From NCBI GenBank assembly GCA_903896925.1, contig CAITZM010000181.1:62001-126000 (forward strand): a stretch of 64,000 nt of DNA, given 5' to 3'. The translations under genes and the position numbers were made by a program. The notes beneath the pieces are model-generated. The model made no database searches. It was given only the letters and a program-made list of their open reading frames with translations, and was not told the DNA's origin. Every line of letters begins with the position of its first letter. Positions within the stretch are counted from its first letter, which is position 1. This document shows, piece after piece, positions 1 through 8,724 of this stretch. The stretch is from an uncultured Lentisphaerota bacterium. GTDB lineage: Bacteria > Verrucomicrobiota > Kiritimatiellia > CAIQIC01.

Positions 1-1964
1 CTGCCGTTGCCGTACCAGTAGCCGGGCCGCGACTCGCACAGATCGAAGCTCGCGCCAGGGTGGTTGACGAACACGTGGCAGTCGCGGCCGAGCGTGGCGT
101 GCCAGAGATGCTGCTGATAGCCCGGCGCACCCGGCTGCAGTCCGCGCGCTTTGCGCTCCTTGCCGGCGGCGGCCACGGGCGCCGCGGGGATCTGCAGCGA
201 CGAAAGCAGGTAGCCCGCGGTCTTGTGGAGAGCCAGCTCGACGTCCTCATGCCGGTAATTTTTCGTCACCGGCTGCCGCATGAGCTGGTCCAACCCTTGG
301 GGCGGTCGATAGGTTTTCGAGGCGGCGAGATAGACGATCCAGTTGTTGTAAGCCGGCGCGGCGGCGGGCGTGGCGTAGGCCAGCAGCGCCTGCGTGCCGG
401 AGTCCTGCGGATAGAGCACGTTGCGGTAGACGCGCCCCTGCGGGCCGACCGTCACGCCGTCGAACGCCTGCAGGGCGAGCTCGCGGAAGACACGGTCCAC
501 CTGCGCGGCGGCGCGCCGCGCAAGGGCGGGTTCGCCGGAAAAGTCCACCACGTTCAGCAGCGCGGCGGCGGTCAGCGGAATGTAGGTGCTGCTCAAAAAT
601 TCGCGGAACCCGTTTTGCTCCACATGATCGAGCCACGCCTCGCAGCGCTTGCGGCCCAGCGCGGCCTGCTCGCGGCCGGTGCGCTTGCTGTTGGTGAACA
701 GGGCGTCGGGCCAGAGCTGGCCGGCCAGCCACTGGTTGCCATGGAACAGCAGGCTGTGGTTTTCGCTGTCGAAGCACATCGCATCGGCGCCCGGCTCGTC
801 CATCCAGTAGCGGAAGCCCAGCGCCACGCGCTTGATCTGTACGGCCTCCTCCGGCGTGGTCAGGCCCATGAGCTGCAGCCGCAGCAGGGTGGCGAGAAAG
901 AAGTCGGAGCAATCCCGGCGCGCCTCGATACCGCGCAGGGTCGAGGCCAGAACATCCGCGTCTTTCGGCGAAGCCTGTTTCAGCAGACGCCGCGCCAGGA
1001 GCTGCATCACATCGCCGCCGCCTTTGCCGGATTCGGCGAGATGTTCGATGATTTTCCTGCGCTGCTCCTCCACCGTGCCGGTCAGCGCCCCGGTCGCTGG
1101 TTTGTTGGCGGGAATTTCCAGCTGCCGTTCCAGCTTCTGCCCGGCGACGGCCACCGTCACCTGCAATTGAAACGCTGCGGCGGGCTTCACCTCGCAACGC
1201 GTTTGTCCCGCGGGCCACTTCAGTGTTTTGCCATCGCTGCCCCTGACCGTGACCGCCGGGGGCGCGGGCTGCGCCGCCAACAGCGCGTTGCGCCCTGCGG
1301 TGGTCACCCCCTGCAGCCAGCGCTCGGCCCCGACGAAGTCCGCCGTCACCTGCGCCGGTCCCGGCAACGTGATGACCGCACCGGCGCTCCCCGCGAGCAG
1401 TTGCAGGCCGAACATCAGGTGCGTATCGCGCGCGCCCAGGCCCTGCAGGCGCACGCACAGCCGGTTGACGCCGGCCTGGAGTGGCAGCTGGCAGTCGCGG
1501 CCTTCGAGACGGCGTGTGTCGAAGCGGCCGACGAACGCGTCGTTGACCCAGAAGTCGGCGATGCCGCTCGCCCAGAATTTCGCGGGCACCGTGCCGGCGC
1601 GCGGCATGCGCAGTTCGGTGCAGGCGAGGAAATCCAGTTTTGTAAGCTGGTGGTAGAACCCGCTGCAGTCCACAAAGAAGTTTTCTCCAGGCGCATAGCA
1701 GCGCCACGGCATCCCGTTCGTCGCCAGCTGGCCGGTACCCGCCGCCCACGGCGGTGTGGCCAACGTGGGCTCGGTGACACGGCGGCGGATATCCACGCCG
1801 CGTCCGCCCGGCCCCGCATAGGGCGTGCGCTGCGGGCCCGCCACAAGCCAGTGCCGCACGTAGCCTTCGGTGTTGCAGGCCAAGGCTTTCCCCGGCTCAG
1901 CAGGGTCCACCGCCCCCGTATTCAGCGTCAGCAGCAGCGCGGTCAGCAACAGAGCAGATTTCAT
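1..1964 (-). CDS. Secreted alpha/alpha-toroid-like protein, 3' end cut by window
   Basis: The reading frame stays open from the ATG at 1964 to the left edge, about 654 residues with no stop, so the C-terminus is missing. The N-terminus is a clear signal peptide (MKSALLLTALLLTLNTGAVD). Residues ~60-230 look like a beta-rich carbohydrate-binding or galactose-binding-like region (segments WRCYAPGENFF, FWVNDAFVGRF). From ~340 on the protein is helical, with a motif MDEPGADAMCFDSENH followed by LLFHGNQWLAGQLWPD. That pattern resembles uncharacterised (alpha/alpha)6-toroid proteins found with glycoside hydrolases and lyases. I cannot name a family or substrate. It probably acts in the periplasm or outside the cell. 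It lies 133 bp downstream of the GH106-like gene on the same strand, so the two may be co-transcribed. Confidence 0.75.
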   Translation of the reverse strand, partial: MKSALLLTALLLTLNTGAVDPAEPGKALACNTEGYVRHWLVAGPQRTPYAGPGGRGVDIRRRVTEPTLATPPWAAGTGQLATNGMPWRCYAPGENFFVDCSGFYHQLTKLDFLACTELRMPRAGTVPAKFWASGIADFWVNDAFVGRFDTRRLEGRDCQLPLQAGVNRLCVRLQGLGARDTHLMFGLQLLAGSAGAVITLPGPAQVTADFVGAERWLQGVTTAGRNALLAAQPAPPAVTVRGSDGKTLKWPAGQTRCEVKPAAAFQLQVTVAVAGQKLERQLEIPANKPATGALTGTVEEQRRKIIEHLAESGKGGGDVMQLLARRLLKQASPKDADVLASTLRGIEARRDCSDFFLATLLRLQLMGLTTPEEAVQIKRVALGFRYWMDEPGADAMCFDSENHSLLFHGNQWLAGQLWPDALFTNSKRTGREQAALGRKRCEAWLDHVEQNGFREFLSSTYIPLTAAALLNVVDFSGEPALARRAAAQVDRVFRELALQAFDGVTVGPQGRVYRNVLYPQDSGTQALLAYATPAAAPAYNNWIVYLAASKTYRPPQGLDQLMRQPVTKNYRHEDVELALHKTAGYLLSSLQIPAAPVAAAGKERKARGLQPGAPGYQQHLWHATLGRDCHVFVNHPGASFDLCESRPGYWYGNG

Positions 1965-2097
1965 GGTGCGTTTTCTTTTCGGTTGGATAGGCAGGCCCGG
2001 CGGGTCCGTTCGGTCAGGTTGTCCTTCGTCCAGGCATCGTTTTTTATAAATTCCATGTGGTTCCAGGAGCATGACAGGCGAGGGGCCAGCGCGGCGC

Positions 2098-4878
2098 TCA
2101 ATCCGCCCTGCCGACGACGAACGCGCTGCGAAGCGCGGGCAGCATCAGCTTGCAGCGCGTAACCGGTTCACCGTTGTCTTCGGCGATGGTGGCGGTCAGC
2201 GGTTGGATGGCGCCGGTGTGCGGATTCCACAGTTCGAGCCGTAGCTTGCCGCGCAACTGCACGTCGCTGGAGACGTCGAGCCCGCTGGCATTGGAGAAGA
2301 AATAAACTTCCGCGCCGGCGACGTTGCGGTGCAGGCAGGCGAACGCCCGGTTGCCGCCTTCGTAGGCGTCGGGATCCTTCTGCAAAGCTCCACCGTAGTC
2401 GTGCGCCTTCCGGTAATTACGCGGGATGTCGGTGGCGTGCGTGAGGCGCACGTCGGGCGCAAAGCCAAGCCCGTCGAGCGCCTGCAGCAGCGTCGTCTCG
2501 TCCGGCGCCGGCACAAAGACGCCCTTGCCGCCGGGGCCGAACATTTCCTGCGCCAGGCGCCGTACCTCGGCGTCGCGCCCAAATTCCGCGGACTGCTCCG
2601 GCAGGCAGGTGGTGGCGATGACGCGGCCGCCGGCGGCGAGGAAGTCGCGCGCCTTCTGCAGGTTGCCGACGCGGATGGTGCGGCACGCGGGCAGGATCAG
2701 GACGCGGTAGCGCTCCCAGTTGTTGGTGTTGTCGAGGACGAACTCGCGGCCCGCGACGCGGCAGCGCGCGTCCACGACCTCCGGATGCAGGAAGGTGAAG
2801 TCGCGCCGCAGTTCGCCGGTCAGCAGGCGCGAGAGTTCGTAATAGTCGGAGCCCGGGATCGGGTCCTTGCCGTGCGTGAACGGGAGCAGGCCGACGTGGT
2901 AGCGTGCGCAGAGGTCGTCGATCGGATACAGCACGCCGATGTCCGCGACGTGCCGGCCGGCGCGCAGCAGCGCCTCGCAGCGCGCGGCCCACCGGTTGTA
3001 GCTCATCAACTCGGCGCCGTACGCCGGATTGCGCCACGAGATTTCCGGTACAATTCGCATCTTCGCCGGATCCCACCACGTGCCGTGGGGCAGCAGGTAG
3101 TTGATGCCGCGCGCATACATCTCCATGCCGGCGCGGTAGAGCATGTTCGAGTCGTTCGGCATTTGCTGGTGGAAGTTGCCGTAGATTTCGCAGACCACTT
3201 CCCGCCGGTCAAAGTTGTACGCGGCCGAGGCGGGGATCTTGAAGCCATCAATGCCGTGGTCGAAGTAGTGGATGTAGTCGGTCAGTGGCGCGCCCTGGTA
3301 CTTGTAGAAGAGGATGGCGTCGCCGGGCGACTGCAGCGGATTGGCGCGATAGGAGGCGGCCGGATGGCCGGAGCAGAGCATGCCGCGCTGGTCGCACCAT
3401 TCCTGCACGGCGCGCGGATAGCCCGCGGCGAACAGCTCGTTGCGCAGGCCGTAGAGGCTGGCGCGCGCGGCGCCGGTGTCGGGACCGATGTCCTCCCAGA
3501 GCGCGGGATAGAGCGCCTCCGGCGAGCGCCCGAAACGCGCCCGGAATTTTTCGTTGAACGCGGGCGACCACATCAGGCACTCGGGGACGTGATAGGTCGA
3601 GAGGTCATCATAGAACGTCATGCGGATCGTGGAGCCGAAGTGGCCCGGATACTTTTGGGCGAAGCGGTCGTAGGTCAGCGAAATGAACTTCTTCATCGCC
3701 TGCGCATCCAGGCAATCCACGAAGCGTTTCGCAGGTGCCGTGGCGCAGACAAACGTCTGCACTTCCCAGCGTCCGGCAGGCGCCGGCCAGCGGACCGCAG
3801 CGGTCGTGGAACCTTCGACCTTGTGCTCGGCCACGCGCTGGCCATCGATCCACGTCACCACGCTGCCGCCATCCACCACGAGGCGCACGTCGTAGGCGCG
3901 GTTTTTCTCGAACGGGAACGGCACGCTCGCCAGCGCCTTGTAGCCGCCGTGCCGGACATGCGGGCGGATGGCCTTCGCGTGGGCGTTGAACTGCCAGAAG
4001 ATGAGGTCGCTCTCGTCCTTGACGCCGAACGCGAGCGCCGCCGCCGTGCGGACGATGGCCAGCCGGCTCTCGATGGTGAACTTCGCGGGCAGCTTCAAAT
4101 TCTTCACCGACATCGGCAGGCAGCCCGTCGCGTGCAGGCCGTCCTTCTGGACCTGCGACGCGCCCGGCGCTGCCCATTCGCTTTTCGCCCGGCCTGCGAA
4201 CTGGTCCTCGAACAGCACCTTGCCGTCGGCATCCCGGACGCGGAAATATTCGTAGCGCCCCTCTTCTTCCGGCGGCTGCCGGAAGCCCGCGCTGCCGCTG
4301 ACACCCACCGGTGTCGAGGCTGCGAAGTTCGCCTCCGCCGTCACCACGCGGCGCTCGCCGCTGTCGAGGTTCTTCGCGACGACGCTCATCACCGTGCCCG
4401 AGGCCACCGGCATCACCGCCTCGGCCGGGCCCTGGACGGTCGTCACCGAGCGCGCGAGATATTTCATCAGGTCGCTCGGATAGCGCTCCGCCATCTGCTT
4501 GCCGGCCGTGCCGGAGGGAAAATCGCAATCGTCATAGAAGACGACCGTCAGGCCGAGTTCCTTCGCCGTTTCGAGGATGCAGCCGTACATGTCGAAGTAT
4601 TCGTCGGAGAGATAGGCCGGCTCTGTCGGCGGTTTCATGTGGAACAGTGTCAGGGGCGCGACCCCGCCGAAGCCGTCGCGGTCGCGGAGGTTGAGCAGCT
4701 GCTCGCGGATCTCCGCCTTGGTCAGCTTGCCGTTCAGCCACCAGAGCGTGGTGGTGCCCGAGCCCTTGGGCGGGGTTATGAACTGGCTGCGCAGCGCCTC
4801 GAGGTCCGGCGCGCCCCTGGCAGCCAGACCGCCGCACGCGAGAAGCCCGATCACCAGGGAACGGATGATTATTTTCAT
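2098..4878 (-). CDS. Secreted GH106-like glycoside hydrolase (alpha-L-rhamnosidase-related)
   Basis: The predicted protein has 926 residues. I chose the ATG at 4878 because it opens a good signal peptide (MKIIIRSLVIGLLACGGLAA); the frame extends upstream to 5166 but without signal-peptide character. Residues 35-150 carry the pattern typical of GH106-like enzymes: a PP..G..TTLWWLNGKLTK start, then EQL..LRDRDGFGGV and VVFYDDCDFPSG. The middle (~270-420) looks like a beta-sandwich insertion, and the C-terminal part (~700-926) contains a beta-rich region ending in FVVGRAD. GH106 enzymes cleave alpha-L-rhamnose from pectin-type glycans. Here the exact specificity is unknown, and many PF17132-like proteins are untested. 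It is followed downstream by another secreted protein. Confidence 0.75.
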   Translation of the reverse strand: MKIIIRSLVIGLLACGGLAARGAPDLEALRSQFITPPKGSGTTTLWWLNGKLTKAEIREQLLNLRDRDGFGGVAPLTLFHMKPPTEPAYLSDEYFDMYGCILETAKELGLTVVFYDDCDFPSGTAGKQMAERYPSDLMKYLARSVTTVQGPAEAVMPVASGTVMSVVAKNLDSGERRVVTAEANFAASTPVGVSGSAGFRQPPEEEGRYEYFRVRDADGKVLFEDQFAGRAKSEWAAPGASQVQKDGLHATGCLPMSVKNLKLPAKFTIESRLAIVRTAAALAFGVKDESDLIFWQFNAHAKAIRPHVRHGGYKALASVPFPFEKNRAYDVRLVVDGGSVVTWIDGQRVAEHKVEGSTTAAVRWPAPAGRWEVQTFVCATAPAKRFVDCLDAQAMKKFISLTYDRFAQKYPGHFGSTIRMTFYDDLSTYHVPECLMWSPAFNEKFRARFGRSPEALYPALWEDIGPDTGAARASLYGLRNELFAAGYPRAVQEWCDQRGMLCSGHPAASYRANPLQSPGDAILFYKYQGAPLTDYIHYFDHGIDGFKIPASAAYNFDRREVVCEIYGNFHQQMPNDSNMLYRAGMEMYARGINYLLPHGTWWDPAKMRIVPEISWRNPAYGAELMSYNRWAARCEALLRAGRHVADIGVLYPIDDLCARYHVGLLPFTHGKDPIPGSDYYELSRLLTGELRRDFTFLHPEVVDARCRVAGREFVLDNTNNWERYRVLILPACRTIRVGNLQKARDFLAAGGRVIATTCLPEQSAEFGRDAEVRRLAQEMFGPGGKGVFVPAPDETTLLQALDGLGFAPDVRLTHATDIPRNYRKAHDYGGALQKDPDAYEGGNRAFACLHRNVAGAEVYFFSNASGLDVSSDVQLRGKLRLELWNPHTGAIQPLTATIAEDNGEPVTRCKLMLPALRSAFVVGRAD

Positions 4879-5456
4879 GGCCGTGCAGAATACCGGCCAC
4901 CATGGAGGATGGGAAACGAAAACGTTTGGGTGATGTCCTCCCAAGAGGAAGCCATGCCCGAGCCTGTCAATCCCAGGCCCCTGAAAGCCGAGGTCAGGTG
5001 TCGAGTTTGGTTGAATGAGAGCGGCAGTTGTCATCGCTGAGGCGGCGATGGGCCGCACTCTTACGAGTGCGGCTACGGCGATGCTCATAACATCAAGATG
5101 TTTAAGGCTTCCGTCATAGGCATGGGCGCTGCAATACGTAGCCGCGTTCGTCAGAACGCGGCGCACCCCACCCTGCTGCCACGGCGTCGAAATATCCTGG
5201 AGAACCCGAATTAATCTGTACGCTGTGTCGGCCCATGAACACTAGCTGGGAGCGGCGGCATTCCTGCCGCCGACGAAACCGCAGCCGAACTCGCCCCACA
5301 TCGCGCCAAACCGGCCAGGCCCGCGCTTGCTGTTGATCACGCGGCGGCAAGCTTGCCCCGGCGAAGTGCTTGAACGAAGCCGGGAATGCCACCGCTCCCG
5401 GTTGGCCAAAGCGGAAAATGCAGCTGCGGTGTTCTGGAACCTCGGGAAAACCGCGC
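4879..5456. other. Spacer with three GC-rich palindromes
   Basis: This 578-bp gene-free stretch contains perfect hairpins at 5052-5073 (GCCGCACTC arms, TTAC loop) and 5141-5162 (GCCGCGTTC arms, GTCA loop). A third palindromic phrase at 5246-5272 recurs exactly at 29200-29226. Weak reading frames across it show no signal peptide, domain or ribosome site, so I see no gene. Confidence 0.7.
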
Positions 5457-6206
5457 TCAACAGATCCGCATCGTCAGGCCGCCGTCCACGGTGAAGGTTT
5501 CGCCGGTGACGTAGTCGTTGCAGACCAGTTCGCGGATCACGCCGGCGACCTGCTCCGGCGTGCCCTCGCGGTGCAGCGGGATGCGGTTCTCGATGTTGTG
5601 CCGCTTGACCTCTGGCGACATCGCGGCGTGGAAGGCCGTGCGGATGACACCGGGCGCGATGCAGTTGACGCGGATGTTGTCGTCGGCCAGTTCATAGGCC
5701 AGGCCGCGCGCGAACTGCGGCAGCGCGCCTTTGACCACCTGGTAGGCGAGGTTCATCTTCAGCCCGCGCAGGCCGGCGACCGACGATACCAGGACGATGG
5801 CGCCGGACTTCTTCTTTTTCATCGCGGGCACGGCGGCACGGCAGAGATGGAAGACCGCGTCCACGTGCACCGCAAACGCCTCGCGCCAGGTTTCCGGCGT
5901 CAGCTCCAGCAAACCGCCCCGGACACAGCCGCCCGCAGAGTGGACGAGCACGTCCACCTCGCCGAGCTGTTGCGCTGCCTGCTCGACGCAGCGCGTCGCC
6001 TCGTCCGGCCGGCCCATGTCGGCGGCAAGCAGCAGACAGCGCCGCCCCAGCTTTTCGATCTGCGCGCGCACCTGCTGCGCCTCGGCATCGAGATGACGCG
6101 CCACCACCGCCACATCCGCGCCCCGCTCCGCCAGCGCGAGCGCCGTCGCCGCGCCGATCCCCTTCGTGCCACCGGTCACTAACGCGACTTTGTTTATCAG
6201 TTCCAT
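5457..6206 (-). CDS. SDR-family NAD(P)-dependent dehydrogenase
   Basis: The product is a 249-residue short-chain dehydrogenase/reductase of classical length. The cofactor motif TGGTKGIG is at residues 11-18, the catalytic serine in VSS at 141-142, and the YxxxK pair at Y155 and K159. The usual NNAG is replaced by HSAGG near residue 89. Classical SDRs oxidise secondary alcohols of sugars or sugar acids. The gene ends with a conserved FTVDGG tail. It lies 12 bp downstream of a TIM-barrel sugar-isomerase-like gene and is probably in one transcript with it. A role on a keto-sugar acid, for example an oxidised fuconate or a 2-keto-3-deoxy sugar acid, is possible from the neighbourhood but not shown by the sequence. 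No signal peptide, so cytoplasmic. Confidence 0.85.
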   Translation of the reverse strand: MELINKVALVTGGTKGIGAATALALAERGADVAVVARHLDAEAQQVRAQIEKLGRRCLLLAADMGRPDEATRCVEQAAQQLGEVDVLVHSAGGCVRGGLLELTPETWREAFAVHVDAVFHLCRAAVPAMKKKKSGAIVLVSSVAGLRGLKMNLAYQVVKGALPQFARGLAYELADDNIRVNCIAPGVIRTAFHAAMSPEVKRHNIENRIPLHREGTPEQVAGVIRELVCNDYVTGETFTVDGGLTMRIC

Positions 6207-6218
6207 AAAAATTCCCCG

Positions 6219-7118
6219 TCACGCCAGCCACTGGCCGACGACGCGCCGCGTGTCGGTCAGGATCTTGAGCAGCGTCGGCTGGTCCATCGGGCTCCACTTG
6301 AATTCGATGTGCACCGAGAGCGGTTCGCGGTAATCCATCTTGCGGAGCCGCTGGAAGAAATCCAGCCCGCCGAACTCGCCCTCGCCGAACGGCACGAAGC
6401 CGGTGCCGCGCTTGGTGTCCTTGACGTAGGCGATCTTCAGCCACGGCTTGAGCGCATCGAAATGTTTGCCCCACTCGTCACCATGGACGATCAGCGCATG
6501 GCCGAGGTCGAAGGCGCACGCGATCTGTTTCGGGTCGAAATCCTGCAGCACGTCGCGCATCTCGCCGAGGTCGCCGCCGACGTAGCGGCTGGTGGATTTC
6601 TTGTTGGGGGAATGGTTCTGGAAGATCGCGCAGACGCCGATTTCGCGGTTGAGCGCGGCGAGGTCCTTGAGCTGCGCCTTGACCTCGGCGCGCACCTTCT
6701 CCGGCGACGGGCCGCCGGCCTTGTGCTGCCAGTAGCCGATGCGGTAATAGGTGACGCCGGCCTTCCTGGCGGCGCGCAGGATGCTCTCCGCGCACGGCGA
6801 CTTGACCTCCGTGATCGCCGTCGTCAGCAGCATGATCTTCTGCTTCTGCTTGCCCAGCACCTCGGCGTAGCGCGGCAGATCCTCGGCGACGCGCTCCGGC
6901 AGGACCTCGCCCTTGGGCCGCACCGTGCAGTCCACGCCATCGAAGCCCGCCGCGGCGAGCGTGGCGGCGGACTGCTCCCACGTCAGCTTCGCCTCCTCGA
7001 AGACCTTGCCGAAGATCACCAGCGGCGGCGCAAATTTTTCCGCGCCGAACGCGGCGCACAGCGGCGCGGCGCCGGCGAGTTGCAGAAAGCGGCGGCGGGA
7101 CAGGTGCAGGTTCGTCAT
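6219..7118 (-). CDS. Tat-exported sugar phosphate isomerase/epimerase-like TIM barrel
   Basis: The 299-residue product starts at the ATG at 7118, preceded by AAGGA at a good distance. It begins with a twin-arginine signal (SRRRFLQLAGAAPLCAAFGA). The rest is an AP-endonuclease-2/xylose-isomerase-like TIM barrel: GFDGVDCTVRP near residue 55, IFQNHSPNK near 165, a helix-strand pattern through CAFDLGHALI, and a C-terminal SVHIEFKWSP. Family members isomerise or epimerise sugars or keto-sugars with a divalent metal. The Tat signal places it in the periplasm, as is common for Verrucomicrobiota and Planctomycetota. The specific reaction is unknown. It precedes the SDR gene at 12 bp and follows the Gfo/Idh/MocA pair. 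Confidence 0.82.
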   Translation of the reverse strand: MTNLHLSRRRFLQLAGAAPLCAAFGAEKFAPPLVIFGKVFEEAKLTWEQSAATLAAAGFDGVDCTVRPKGEVLPERVAEDLPRYAEVLGKQKQKIMLLTTAITEVKSPCAESILRAARKAGVTYYRIGYWQHKAGGPSPEKVRAEVKAQLKDLAALNREIGVCAIFQNHSPNKKSTSRYVGGDLGEMRDVLQDFDPKQIACAFDLGHALIVHGDEWGKHFDALKPWLKIAYVKDTKRGTGFVPFGEGEFGGLDFFQRLRKMDYREPLSVHIEFKWSPMDQPTLLKILTDTRRVVGQWLA

Positions 7119-7150
7119 GGTGTGTTCCTTGTTTGAAGTTGCTGCGTGCG

Positions 7151-7265
7151 GCGTGGCACGGGCGTCCCGCCCGTGGGGTTGGGGTGGGATGCACGGGCAA
7201 GATGCCCGTGCCACGCAAGTTGGAGCGGGGTTGGGTGCGCCGGGTCGGTGACCCGGCCTACAACA
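7151..7265. repeat. Paired GC-rich palindromes between oxidoreductase genes
   Basis: Two 13-base arms (GCGTGGCACGGGC at 7151-7163 and its complement at 7204-7216) face each other. Each arm is itself part of a smaller hairpin. A second palindrome, GCCGGGTC-GGT-GACCCGGC, follows at 7239-7257 and ends in the CTACA tail shared with copies elsewhere in the window. Confidence 0.75.
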
Positions 7266-7363
7266 AGAAAGGCCGCAGATACTGCAGGTCGCGTAACCCA
7301 TCTGAGGCGGGCAAGCCTCACGCGGCGTTCGCCCGGATTGAGATGAGAGGCCGGTCCTCATCT

Positions 7364-8722
7364 TCACGCCCACGGCTCGCGGGCCGCGCGCGACAGCATG
7401 CGGTTGGCGGCTTCGTCATCGATGAATTTTTCGGCGGCGGGATCCCAGCGCAGCTTGCGCTTGAGCTGCATCGCGATGTTCGCGAGGTGGCAGAAGCTGG
7501 CCGAGCGGTGCCCGGTCTCGACCGGCGCCGCCGGGGTGGCGCGCGTCTTGATGCAGTCGAGAAAATCGCGGAAATGGTTGCTGCTCGTGCCCAGGCGCAG
7601 CTCGTCCCGGTCGAGTCGTTCCAGCTTCAGCTTGTCCGGGAAGGTGAAGAACCCGCCCGCGCCCGTCTCGACCCAGCCTTCCGTGCCGATGAAGCGGCAC
7701 TGGGCGCCGGTCTTGTCGCCCTCTTCAGCGGTACGGCACGTCAGCTCCACGCCGTTGGCGTACCGTGCGCGGAACTTCACGTTCTGGACGACGTTGAACA
7801 GTCCGTCCTCCGGCAAGACGCTGCCGTCATCTTCGATCTCGACCGGTCCCGTGTGGTCGGAGCCGTTGCCCCACTGCGCCATGTCCAGCGCGTGGGCGCC
7901 CAGGTTCGTCGTCTGGCCGCCCGAGTAATCCTGGATGAAGCGGAAGGTGTAGAAGCAGCGGTCCTTGTGATGGGGTGCCCACGGCGCAGGCCCGAGCCAC
8001 AGGCCGTAGTCGAAGCCCTCCGGCACGGGCGTGGGCTGCCAGCCCGCCGCCGGCCCCACCTTGTTCCAGGGGCCGAGCACGGTCTCGATCCGCAGCAGCT
8101 TGCCGATGCGCCCGTTGCGCACCAGCTCGCAGCCGAACCGCGTGCGCGGATTGGAGCGCTGGTGGCTGCCGGTCTGCAGGATGACGTTGTTGCGCCGGAC
8201 GGCCTCGACCATCGCGCGGCCGTCGGCCACGGTCAGGCTCAGCGGCTTCTCGCAATAGATGTCCTTGCCCGCCTCTGCGGCCATCACGGTCATCACGCGG
8301 TGCCAATGGTCCGGCACGACGATCGCGACGGCGTCCACGTCCGGCCGCGCGAGCACTTCGCGGAAATCGTTATAGGCCGCGCAGCCGCGATAGACGCCGG
8401 AGCGCTGTAGCCCGGCGTAATGGTCCTCCACCATCCTGCGCGCCGGCTCCCGGCCGAGGAACTGGTCCTCGCTGCGGTAGCCGTGGCTGGCGCGGTTCAC
8501 GTCGCAGACGGCCACCACCTGCACATCGGCTTCCGCCAGGAACATCCGCAGGTCCAGCGTCCCCTGGTTGCCGGTGCCGATCATCGCCACGTTGATGCGC
8601 TTGCTCGGGGCGTTCGCGCCCAGCACGCGCGCGGGCACGATGGAAAAGGCCGCCAGCGCCGCGCCGGCCCGGCCGAGGAATTTCCGGCGCGTCAGGTGAG
8701 CATCCATAGCTTGCGTTTTCAT
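7364..8722 (-). CDS. Tat-exported Gfo/Idh/MocA oxidoreductase (copy 2)
   Basis: The 452-residue product begins with a Tat signal (TRRKFLGRAGAALAAFSIVP). An N-terminal Rossmann fold follows (VAMIGTGNQG near residue 50), then the family signature VVPDHWHR and CEKPLSLTV, and a C-terminal alpha/beta substrate domain. The family performs NAD(P)-linked redox or redox-catalysed hydrolysis on sugars; exported members often keep a tightly bound cofactor and can cleave glycosides. The chosen ATG at 8722 lies two bases after the stop codon of the upstream paralogue, so the pair is translationally close. The last ~40 codons are nearly identical at DNA level to the upstream paralogue although the bodies have diverged. 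Substrate unknown. Confidence 0.85.
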   Translation of the reverse strand: MKTQAMDAHLTRRKFLGRAGAALAAFSIVPARVLGANAPSKRINVAMIGTGNQGTLDLRMFLAEADVQVVAVCDVNRASHGYRSEDQFLGREPARRMVEDHYAGLQRSGVYRGCAAYNDFREVLARPDVDAVAIVVPDHWHRVMTVMAAEAGKDIYCEKPLSLTVADGRAMVEAVRRNNVILQTGSHQRSNPRTRFGCELVRNGRIGKLLRIETVLGPWNKVGPAAGWQPTPVPEGFDYGLWLGPAPWAPHHKDRCFYTFRFIQDYSGGQTTNLGAHALDMAQWGNGSDHTGPVEIEDDGSVLPEDGLFNVVQNVKFRARYANGVELTCRTAEEGDKTGAQCRFIGTEGWVETGAGGFFTFPDKLKLERLDRDELRLGTSSNHFRDFLDCIKTRATPAAPVETGHRSASFCHLANIAMQLKRKLRWDPAAEKFIDDEAANRMLSRAAREPWA

Positions 8723-8724
8723 CT

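Noticed and set aside
60-2162. A 700-residue plus-strand open frame over the first gene.
   Set aside because: It is the mirror of the minus-strand frame with signal peptide; its translation is Arg/Ala/His-rich without any domain pattern.
2329-5040. A 900-residue plus-strand open frame over the GH106-like gene.
   Set aside because: Antisense shadow typical of high-GC DNA; no signal peptide, no domain motif.
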